24,806 nucleotides of DNA from NCBI GenBank assembly GCA_000969725.1, contig JXSR01S044658.1. One strand, written 5' to 3'. The number at the start of each line of letters is the position of its first letter. The stretch's first letter is position 1. The DNA comes from Ophiothrix spiculata. Its lineage: Eukaryota > Echinodermata > Ophiuroidea > Amphilepidida > Ophiotrichidae. Below, piece by piece: positions 17,814 to 24,806 of this stretch. Both the position numbers and the translations under genes were made by a program. Below the pieces are notes generated by a model. The model was not told the DNA's origin and searched no databases. It worked only from the letters and a program-made list of their open reading frames with translations.

Positions 17814-18345
17814 TAATGCTTTGCCTTCCAAAATCAGCTAGTCAAGTTTGTCAACTATTGTGATTCCAATTTCCTTGAGTTAAATGTTTCCAAAACAAAG
17901 GAGATGATCATTAACTTCAGAGCTTCAAGTTCACCTCCAAGCCCCGTCACTTTAAAAGGAAGTAACGTTGAGCGCGTTTCAGTTTATAAATACCTTGGAA
18001 TAACAATAGATGACAAACTTGCTTGGCATGATCACATTGATTATCTCACAAAGAGACTCAATATCGGAATGTACTGCTTTAGAAAACTTAATTATTTCCA
18101 TGTTAACAAAAAAATAATTGCCATGTTTTATGAATCCGTTGCTAGTGTCAGGAGATACTGTCTGCTTTGCTGGGGTGGGAATGTTAGTCAAGGGGGAAGG
18201 ACAAAATTGATCCGCTGCATGATCGGCTCGCGGGTCAGCTGATTTCAAGATCTGGGCGCATGCGTTTGCCGTCTGCCGTGACTGGCCAATATCTATCCTC
18301 CTTTGTTCCGCAGGTAACCAAAACTCACAATTCTCAGTTTCATTT
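17814..18345 (+). pseudogene. 5'-truncated, frameshifted non-LTR retrotransposon (reverse transcriptase C-terminal part)
   Basis: A frame from about 17838 reads FVNYCDSNFLELNVSKTKEM, then INFR, and GSNVERVSVYKYLGITIDDK followed by LAWHDHIDYLTKRLN, the pattern downstream of the catalytic domain in CR1/L2/Rex1/Jockey-type reverse transcriptases, then RYCLLCWGGNVSQGGRTKL. At about 18203 the coding moves one base forward and resumes as DPLHDRLAGQLISRSGRMRL then PSAVTGQYLSSFVPQ, the typical basic tail of such proteins; a stretch between the two is apparently deleted. The YxDD catalytic box is missing (5' truncation). Plus strand, opposite to the host gene, inside its intron. The clade assignment is from memory of the family pattern, not a search. 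Confidence 0.8.
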
Positions 18346-19165
18346 TGAAATTATTTAGAGATGAGGTGCATAATCAAGCCTACGGTCACCATCTTGGAAA
18401 ATCAAGGATGTGGCCAGGTTGCGGCTGCCAGTACAAAGTTGTAGGTTAATTGTGCTCCAGCCCCTAACATATGTGAACAACACAAAATATGATCTATAAA
18501 TCAAAACAGGCTACAATAATGGCTTCATAAAAATCCATTTCACTTATTCCAGGTCTGTAAATCTGAAAACGGGCATATCTTTACCATGTCAATTATTTTT
18601 GGGCATGTGCTCTCATATCTGAAGGAGTATAAAAAACATTTTGAGGAATGCAAGTTTTCCTGATATATGCTCTCACTGTGAAATTGTTTTCACCCTTGAT
18701 TGACCGACAAATGAACTACAAAGTCCCTTGTTTTCTATTGCAATATGAATTTGTCCTGTTTTTGTTATGTCCTTGTCTTGTCCCCTTGTCCTTGTTTTTG
18801 TCCGGTCTCCATCTTGTCTTGTCACCCAGTGTCGTAATTTGTCAAAATTATATCCTTTGACATCATATTTCAAGGTGGGGCCTGCTTAAAGCTCTCCTGA
18901 GTTTATTGGTCTCTCCGCCATGTTTTCCTATTTACAGACCTATTTACTATCCATTGATTCTCATCTGATATCATGTCATAATTTTCCTATTTTATAACTT
19001 AATAGATCATATTGTAGAATCTATCAGTATCGTATTTTCTAGTACTTGAAAGTATTATCAAATGCATCTTATAAAGTTTTTGTATACAATCAAAATATAT
19101 TTTAAGAAATGTTATACAATTGTGTTTTGAGAAACATGGAAATAAATTGAAATTGAAATATATAT
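18346..19165 (+). mobile_element. Probable 3' untranslated part and tail of the LINE, with a TTGTCC-rich stretch
   Basis: No ORF. Pyrimidine-rich words TTGTCC/CCTTGTC cluster at about 18750-18825. The segment ends AATAAATTGAAATTGAAATA (19141-19160), a short tandem tail like those ending CR1/L2-type elements. I infer it belongs to the LINE because nothing interrupts it, but another insertion within it cannot be excluded. Confidence 0.45.
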
Positions 19166-19303
19166 GGGTTCAAATGCCATCCAAAATGGTTCCAAGTTCC
19201 ACAAATTGCTATGTATGCTGCTTGTACAGAAGCCTTGATTTAGGGTCAATATTTGCTTTGGTCGATGAACATGAGATACAACAGCAAAATCGGTTGCATT
19301 TGT

Positions 19304-19463
19304 AATGGTTTATTCAGAGTCTTGACGATATGCATCGATCGATACCCATCGACGCGCAGTCTTTACACGCACAACGCATAAGGAATAGCGCGTGTTAAAG
19401 ACTGCGTGTCGATGGGCATCGATCGATGCATATCGACAGACTCTGAATTCACCATAAACCATC
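19304..19463. repeat. Hairpin MITE with GATATGCATCGATCGAT arms
   Basis: The left arm (ATGGTTTATTCAGAGTCTTG, then ACGATATGCATCGATCGATA and CCCATCGACGCGCAGTCTTT) pairs with the right arm to 19463; the right arm has a small insertion near its outer end (GAATTCACC). The loop is about 15 nt. The arms contain nested self-complementary words ATGCAT and ATCGAT/CGATCG. No ORF. Confidence 0.85.
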
Positions 19464-19771
19464 GCTATACTTTAATCAACACTGAAGAAATGGGCCTATC
19501 CACAAAGTGAATTAATAAAGAAAACTATGTACTATATGTTTCTAGGTATCTATGGTGCATGCATGAGTGGAATCAACTTTGAAAAGCCTCATAATTTCTG
19601 CCTATTTATTGATGATCAAAGTAGATACAAAGTAGATAATGAAAATTCACAACAATTCTGCATGGTACAGCAATTTGTGCAAGCACCAATGAAATACCCT
19701 GCCCTGTCCAGGCCCAGAAAGGTCAAAATACTCAGCTTTCAATGATGAAATTGCTGTAGCTAACTCCTATT
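19464..19771. other. Intron sequence, nothing recognised
   Basis: A 72-codon plus-strand frame (19527-19745) has no recognisable domain or splice support. No repeats. Confidence 0.4.
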
Positions 19772-20165
19772 TATACTCTGTAAATCTTGAAGTATGCAAC
19801 AAGTAGTCGATTAACGCATAAAAACCAATATGACCATACGAGGAAGTAAATTAGTCCGTATTTCTTGAATCATAACAACCTACCAAATTTTGCCGAATAT
19901 TCAAATGAATTCACTTACAATGTTTGTCAATGTGTTAGCACAAAATTAGCCCAAAATAATACCAAAATTATGATGAATTCATGTAAAAATATATTAATAC
20001 GCAGTGATTTGGCCTTAATCAATCCTAATCAATCACTTCTAGTCTCTTACACAATATAAAAATTAAAACCACCAGTTCACAATGTTGTAGAATACAAGTG
20101 ATATGTTCTGGATCTTGTAACAGAGTCTTATTGCTTGTTGCATACTTCAAGGTTTATAGAGTATA
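19772..20165 (-). mobile_element. 394-bp MITE, copy 2 (opposite orientation to 3764-4154)
   Basis: Termini TATACTCTGTAAATCTTGAA and CTTCAAGGTTTATAGAGTAT. The reverse complement follows 3764-4154 through TTGTAACAGAGTC, TGTAGAATACAAG and CTAATCAATCA blocks. Substitutions are scattered; no coding. Confidence 0.8.
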
Positions 20166-21271
20166 GTGCTCCTCGCGATGGTTCTCATTGCATCCAGATA
20201 TGAGAATCAATTTCTCTCACTGAAATATGTAGTAATTGTAACTGTTTCAATTAATTTTGATTCTCATAAACCAACACAACATTCTAACCCTGGTGCTTAT
20301 CCACCAATAAGTACCAAACTGCATATCTTAATGTAACATTGTTGTAAGCACCAACAATTTGTGGTGTTTTATCAATCAATGTCCTCAATAGATCTTTTCA
20401 AAATCCATTCGGAAATCTTTGGAACGTCGATCACGTGGCCGTTTTATCAACCAATCACGTACGAGCTCATTAGCATGTACTTTTTTGTAAACAAAATTTT
20501 CTGAAAAATCTCTTGCATTTGCAGTGCACTAAAAGTGAAAAATAATTATATTCAGACCTATACATGGTAGAGGCACTAATTCTGAACAACTTTTGGCTGG
20601 GGCCACCATATGCTCGCTGACAGAAAGAGTGAAATTTCCATTTGAAATTGTCTGATTAAGCTTACAATTACCAGTCAACTCGGAGCGCATCACACTAAAA
20701 CTTTTTAAAAGTAACTCGCTAGTGCTAACCCCAATTACAAGTTCGAATACATACGCAACCAGATAACGAGAACGCGAACTTTACATTCTGGTTATTGTGT
20801 TGAAGAGTCACTTTTTCTGTCGGCAATTGCCGGAAAGTGTAAAATCAGCTTCGGAAATTCTCGGAAAGTCATGTTTTGAAAAGGTCTATACCATGTGGTG
20901 TGGCTGAAGAAAAAAACCCTTACCTCGGACAAAGGCAAACTGAATTCATTGGTGGTGTTTTTTTCACTATACAAAATTATGAAATCATGTCAGACAAATA
21001 AGCATCACTCAAATTACTTTTGTATTTTAAGTGCCCTGGCTCATTAACCAAATACAGCACTTTGATTGAATATACTATTGATATTGATACAGTTTACAAT
21101 TCTATAGTTGTTGGATTTAATTCATGAACGCGTACTTAAGAGTATATGCGTACAAGCGAACTAAACAACCTTGAAAATGTACGCTCGCGTCACAGACCAC
21201 TGCGTATTTGCCATAGACACGTATTCTTGAATTATATCCAACAACAATAACTCTGTCAATACTTCACATAC
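20166..21271. other. Intron sequence, minor inverted words only
   Basis: TATGAGAATCAA (20199) and TTGATTCTCATA (20259) could form a weak hairpin. Otherwise no exon, repeat or RNA gene seen. The final 100 bases on the minus strand follow the donor of the exon at 21272. Confidence 0.35.
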
Positions 21272-21415
21272 CTTTAAAATGTACTGTGTACCTGATTTAC
21301 TGAACGATACTGAGGGGGATATTTTGCCTGCCCACTGGAATCTCTTCAGGATCGTTGTGATAGCCATTAAGGATCCTTCTATGGACTGCCAGGTGCTTTC
21401 ATTATTCTGACAAAT
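21272..21415 (-). CDS. Exon of a HEAT/ARM-repeat protein
   Basis: The acceptor is TACTTTTTCTTCAG upstream of 21415; the donor is TTAAAG|GTATGT at 21272/21271. It is 144 nt, 48 codons, phase 0/0. It reads ICQNNESTWQSIEGSLMAIT then TILKRFQWAG, a long amphipathic helix, then a polar Ser-rich loop (KISPSVSFSKSGTQ) ending YILK. The upstream exon ends FFLSLAQ, so the junction LSLAQ-ICQNN is helical throughout. An alternative donor lies 18 nt earlier (AATCAG|GTACAC); the GTATGT site is stronger and keeps phase, as does the alternative. An ATG inside the exon is not a start, since the frame is open from the acceptor. Confidence 0.85.
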
Positions 21416-21439
21416 CTGAAGAAAAAGTACAGAATATAA

Positions 21440-22431
21440 TACAGAGTGTCCACGAATGATTGATACCCGGCTAGTGGATTTTTTTATGCACCAGTGGTTA
21501 AGGTTTTGATTAAATCTTGTTTAGTTTCAAGTTAAACGTGTCTTTAGGTTTCTGAAGAATTTTGAATTTTTCAAATCGCACATACATGTTCCTCTGGAAG
21601 GTTATAGAGATTTTTCTGAACAGTGCATATTTTGCGAATTGTAAATTTGTAATAAGAGAAATTGTTGAACTTAAATAGTCAAAAATTACTACCCAGAAAC
21701 CCTCTTTTACTTTTCTAAAGTTAAAAAGTAAAATAAAATTTAGGTTTTATTGATTGACTGTGATAGATAGACCCTATAAAGGGTGTCCTTGAGAAAGAAA
21801 TAACAATTTTGGTTACGGTTGAACAGCTTTACAATGATCAGTACAAATAATGTTAGATGTTACGCGTCTAAGGGAAACCCACCTAGAAACGTAGTTTGGG
21901 TGGGTATTATGGGTAGCAACTCAAACATTAAGACCAGTATTTGTCGACGGACACGTCAACGTGCGGAAGTATGTTGACATAATCAACAGAACTGTGGTTC
22001 CTCAACTTGATGCCAATATGGTGTCCTGATCCATATCTGATTAAGACTTTCTTGCTATTTTGTGTAGATAGTCTCCAATTTAATGCTTTTTGTAGATCAT
22101 AGAAAATTACAAAACTGAAGAAAGAAGATTTGAAATTGGTCAAGTTGTATTCATTAAACTTTACAAACATATGTAAGTGTGCATATTACAAGTAGGCCTA
22201 TTTATTATACCTGCATGATTATTTTTACAGATCAAACCACGTTTGCCTAGATTTTCAATTACCTTATCGCACAAAGCAATGAAGCATGATATTTTGATGA
22301 AACCTATGGAAAATGCAGAAGACGTATAGATCTACTAATGTAGTAAAGCTTATGGTTTTATGAAAAATTACCATTTTGTATTTGTTCTGATTTTTTGAAA
22401 CTGGGTATCAATCATTCGTGGACACTCTGTA
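21440..22431 (+). mobile_element. Decayed Tc1/mariner-like element, 988 bp plus TA target
   Basis: TA at 21440-21441 and 22430-22431 flanks exact 27-bp inverted ends starting CAGAGTGTCCACGAATGATT. Inside, on the plus strand at about 21850-22029, two overlapping frames resemble the catalytic region of IS630/Tc1/mariner transposases: NPPRNVVWVGIMGSN in one frame and RPVFVDGHVNVRKYVDIINR followed by TVVPQLDANMVS in the next, so at least one frameshift (about 21925-21945) and a stop at 22027 break it. The downstream catalytic residues are not recognisable. Ends are better preserved than the coding region, suggesting it was mobilised in trans. It sits only 25 nt upstream of the exon at 21415. Confidence 0.8.
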
Positions 22432-22699
22432 AAAGATTTCTTGTTTTGCTTGTCATCTACATCATCTTATAACAGATGGATATACAGTATTTTGAGCAAT
22501 TGAGGCACACCTCTCATTCCTTTTCAGAAATTTATCATTTTAAGAAAATTGATGCATTTTTACATCATAAAAATAATGTAACATCATCCAATTAATCATT
22601 AGTACTGCCCACTACTACAATGAATCATTTCATGCTTTGAACATGCCAGCATGGACTAATATTATATTATAATTGTTTGTTGACAAAAGTAATGCAGCC
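22432..22699. other. Intron sequence, nothing recognised
   Basis: A/T-rich spacer between the mariner-like element and the inverted Penelope-like pair. Confidence 0.4.
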
Positions 22700-22705
22700 G
22701 ATTAA

Positions 22706-22963
22706 TTAATATGATCAAAATAAATCAAATATGGGAAATAAAAATATAGCACTTACTTCGTCAGGCCACTGATTAATCATGTGACAGGCGGCGAGCAATT
22801 TTTCCGATGACCTCATCCCATACGTGAGATAGTTGGTGGTGCAGTCCTCCCCTTCTATTCAATTCTGGTTTCTCAACCCTTTCCCAGATGGCTTCCCGGA
22901 CTCCTCTCTCAAAATAACGTTCCTCCTAGTCTAAAATCACGACTTCCTCCGCATTAAAGGAAA
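22706..22963 (-). pseudogene. Penelope-like retroelement fragment with GIY-YIG-type C-terminal motif
   Basis: The minus-strand frame reads NAEEVVILD, a stop, then EERYFERGVREAIWERVEKP followed by ELNRRGGLHHQLSHVWDEVI and GKIARRLSHD, stop at about 22774. The arrangement R-E-A-I ... L-N-R-x-G-G matches the end of GIY-YIG endonuclease domains (catalytic Glu, conserved Asn) in Penelope-like elements. The N-terminal GIY-YIG part and the reverse transcriptase are absent. After the stop come AGTGGCCTGACGAAGTAAGT and a GATTTATTTTGATCATATT 3' end. The GTAAGT here mimics a donor site but is part of the element. Confidence 0.7.
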
Positions 22964-22984
22964 GTTTTAAGGCTCTACAATGAT

Positions 22985-23185
22985 TGAATGCCGTAGAATT
23001 CTGATCCTCATTGGAGCGAGGAGTCTTTATGTTGGTAAAGGGATGAGGTCATCGGAAAAATTCCTCGCCGCCTGGCACGTGATCAATCAGTGGCCTGACG
23101 AAATTTGGTGGTACCAAACGCAACGTGGCTGTAAGTACTATATTCTTATATCAAGAATTTGATTTATTTTGATCATATTTGAAAC
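22985..23185 (+). pseudogene. Second Penelope-like fragment, opposite orientation, internally deleted
   Basis: Homologous to the minus-strand copy at both sides of a deletion: it starts GAATGCCGTAGAATTCTGAT, keeps LERGV, then jumps (about 80 bp lost) to DEVIGKIPRRLARDQSVA and a stop in TGGCCTGACG. It has 28 extra bases before GTAAGTACTATATTC that the other copy lacks, then shares the GATTTATTTTGATCATATT end. A different-frame ORF over it (22980-23162) is meaningless. Confidence 0.65.
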
Positions 23186-23225
23186 TCAACTGGATGACTA
23201 ATCTTCACCAGTTTGATTAATTAAT

Positions 23226-23432
23226 AAAAGACAAACAGGCATGAAGACAGTGGCAGTTCCAGGATTTTCAAACTGAAGACAAAGGAAACATAGGGGAGGG
23301 CAACATTTTTTGGAGGAAAAATTATGAAATTGATATATCAATTCGCACAAAGCGTGAAAAATAAATCCATAAAATCTGTAATTTCAGAAAAAAAAATATA
23401 TTGAAATTCACGCAAAAATGGCCATTTTGGAC
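23226..23432. other. Intron sequence, nothing recognised
   Basis: Short spacer between the Penelope pair and the TTAA element; no signal. Confidence 0.4.
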
Positions 23433-23955
23433 TTAAAGGGGCATTGGACAAGTTCAGCATCATCCCCAAACTTTTTCCCAAGCAACTTGAGATTTTTGCA
23501 TCATTCGAAGTATTAGTGGTAATCATGACAGCATGCAAAGATTCATTGTCAAATTCAAACTCTATATATCAAAATACTTTAATATTCCTTCATTTTAATT
23601 ATCGTTGTCGACAACGATAAATACTGCCCTCTATAGTTGAATTTTTAAAATTGACCTTTTCAGGTGATCTAAGGCAAACTCCAAATTTCTTTTGATTTGT
23701 TTGCAATCTATGCTGTGAAAGGAATGATTTACAAACAAATCTTTGACTCTTTCTTGATATATAAAATCAATAAATACGTTTAGAGAATAGTCTCATACCC
23801 ATAATCAACAAACAAAATAAAATTCAAAGTTTTGACTTTTCTGAAGCTTTTGATAAAAATTTTCCCGATATCTGGTAATTGACTGTTATTTTCTAACATA
23901 TGAAGTGTAAATCATCCATAAAATTTTTTCAAAATTTTGTCCAATGCCCCTTTGA
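23433..23955. mobile_element. TTAA-type MITE of about 520 bp with an internal 22-bp perfect palindrome
   Basis: TTAAAGGGGCATTGGACAA (23433-23451) is matched at the right by TTGTCCAATGCCCCTTTGA (23937-23955); the right target is TTGA, one change from TTAA. Near the middle, 23599-23620 is a perfect palindrome built on TTATCGTTGTC and its complement around a GTCGAC core. No coding region. Confidence 0.75.
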
Positions 23956-24185
23956 TATTGACATAAAACCTTGAAATTTGTGCACAGCATTTACAATTTT
24001 GTATACATTTTATATTATCAAAATCTAATAGAAATTGAGTGTGAAATGTATTTATGTAATTACATTGTAAGTACATATTAGGTCGCTGAATGATGGAGGG
24101 AGCGGAGGTATCCTCAACCCTACAAAAAGGTTCGAGCCCAAGGTATTATGTACCAAGAATTCTTAAGTCTACCATGATTACTAAC
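23956..24185. other. Intron sequence after the first visible exon
   Basis: A/T-rich; begins (minus strand) with the donor GTTAGT at 24185. Nothing else seen. Confidence 0.4.
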
Positions 24186-24411
24186 CTGTGCAAGTGACAG
24201 GAAAAAGACTTTCAACTCAGCAAGTGAGAACTTTTCAAGCACAGGTGACAATCTTGATACGGCAGCATTCCTAATGGCAGACCAGATGTCCGTCAGACCA
24301 CACAGCATAAGCTGATACACCGCATCAATGTGTTGATGTGAACCCCGGTCATCAATCCGACGTCGCAGCCAATCCATCACGTGGACCACGGTTTGATTTC
24401 GTACTACTGGA
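24186..24411 (-). CDS. Exon (most upstream seen) of a HEAT/ARM-repeat protein
   Basis: The acceptor is CTAGCTACCAACAG upstream of 24411; the donor is GCACAG|GTTAGT at 24186/24185. It is 226 nt: one base completing a split codon, then 75 codons ending in phase 0. The frame stays open through PVVRNQTVVHVMDWLRRRID, then HIDAVYQLMLCGLTDIWSAI followed by RNAAVSRLSPVLEKF, and ends LKVFFLSLAQ. DIWSAIRNAAVSRL fits the D-x-x-x-x-I-R-x-A-A signature of a HEAT second helix. The exon is not the gene start: it opens mid-codon and more exons must lie to the right of the window. Higher GC than its surroundings. Identity of the protein not recognised. Confidence 0.88.
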
Positions 24412-24806
24412 CTGTTGGTAGCTAGGTAATTAGAATAAAATGATGTGATATTGAGTAGTCAATGTAATACAGCTATCATTGGCAAAGCATGCTATAATAT
24501 TGAAAACTTGCAAATTAATAGATAACACTCTCATCAGGGAAAGCATTTGAAAAGAGACTATTGTAGTTTGCTTTTCACAAGACTGTAGATTAAAGGGACT
24601 AGCCTAGATTCCACTTAGAATTAAAAACTTATGGAAATGATCTAAAGTAAAGCTTAAAAGTGTAGTTAAATCCAAACGAGAGCATCAATGATGCATAAGA
24701 CCTTTGCAGCGTAAATTTTCAGTTTGTTCAACTACCAAACAAATTTGCACCTTCATTTATACTTCCATTAAATCAAATGGCATGCTCTTTGCGTTTTATT
24801 TAAAAA
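24412..24806. other. Intron sequence with a TTAAAGGG word at 24592
   Basis: Upstream intron of the gene. TTAAAGGGACTAGCC at about 24592-24606 resembles the tips of the TTAA-type elements seen elsewhere, but the other end is not in the window. No exon found. Confidence 0.35.

Larger units (their letters stand above)
22700..23225. mobile_element. Inverted pair of Penelope-like 3' ends flanked by an 11-bp direct repeat
   Basis: GATTAATTAAT lies at 22700-22710 and again at 23215-23225 in direct orientation, fitting a target-site duplication around the whole composite. Inside are two divergent fragments (22706-22963 minus and 22985-23185 plus) whose 5'-truncated ends face each other and whose 3' ends point outwards. 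About 30 bases between the shared 3' end and the right repeat (23186-23214) have no counterpart on the left. Confidence 0.65.

Noticed and set aside
20400-20900. Possible promoter region with CG-containing words (GGAACGTCGATCACGTGGCC)
   Set aside because: Only scattered motifs; no start exon, TATA/Inr arrangement or coding sequence nearby to support a promoter.
22757-22860. Candidate host-gene exon ending INQWPDE with a GTAAGT donor
   Set aside because: A second copy in reverse orientation and the GIY-YIG-type reading in another frame show it is the 3' end of a Penelope-like element; no good acceptor precedes it.
22980-23162. 60-codon plus-strand ORF
   Set aside because: Shadow frame over an internally deleted Penelope-like fragment whose coding frame is different.
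1-24806. CRISPR arrays, bacterial operons, rRNA genes or phage features
   Set aside because: None seen: repeats are transposon-type inverted repeats, exons are short with eukaryotic splice sites, and no rRNA-like conserved blocks occur.

Overview
The window looks like intron-rich nuclear DNA of an invertebrate animal. It is AT-rich (about one third GC by eye, not counted). There are no operons, Shine-Dalgarno sites or long bacterial-type ORFs. It carries short exons with consensus GT-AG splice sites, tRNA-derived SINEs with Pol III boxes, a non-LTR retrotransposon fragment, Penelope-like fragments with a GIY-YIG-type motif, and a very high density of short inverted-repeat (MITE-like) DNA transposons. 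A marine invertebrate, perhaps an echinoderm, is my low-confidence guess; no feature proves the clade.

The only gene I can support is one on the minus strand that spans the whole window and runs off both ends. Six exons were found from splice sites and open frames: 24411-24186, 21415-21272, 17695-17546, 4955-4800, 2577-2457 and 1067-783. All five junctions agree in phase (0,0,0,0,1). The joined product of about 360 residues reads as an alpha-helical HEAT/ARM-type solenoid with three clear HEAT-like helix pairs, followed by a Ser/Thr-rich polar segment. I cannot name the protein. The five introns are about 2.8, 3.6, 12.6, 2.2 and 1.4 kb.

Almost everything else is mobile DNA within these introns. 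From left to right: a terminal-repeat element at the left edge; a 0.5 kb inverted-repeat element (256-754); four family types with TAAGGCC-like ends (1116-1498, 5052-5480, 8197-8489, 9280-9666, 12141-12457, 12564-12871); TTAA-flanked elements (1703-2061, 3087-3422, 10514-10869, 23433-23955); two elements starting CCCGGG with 8-bp target duplications (2634-3015, 4226-4629); an oppositely oriented pair of 0.39 kb elements (3764-4154, 19772-20165); two abutting foldback elements (5598-6130); several hairpins (6389-6657, 7111-7236, 8720-8879, 11015-11071, 19304-19463); a tandem duplication (11769-13445 and 13446-14499) whose second copy lacks the two MITEs present in the first; nested elements at 14205-14752 and 15121-15940; a tRNA-Gln-like SINE (16040-16326); a LINE 3' end (17814 to about 19165); a decayed Tc1/mariner-like element (21440-22431); and an inverted pair of Penelope-like 3' ends flanked by an 11-bp direct repeat (22700-23225).

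The strongest observations are the phase-consistent gene model, the filled versus empty sites in the tandem duplication, the shared TAAGGCC termini on otherwise different MITE families, transposon boundaries lying 25-57 nt upstream of three splice acceptors, and the inverted Penelope pair. All calls come from reading the sequence; no alignment or database search was run.
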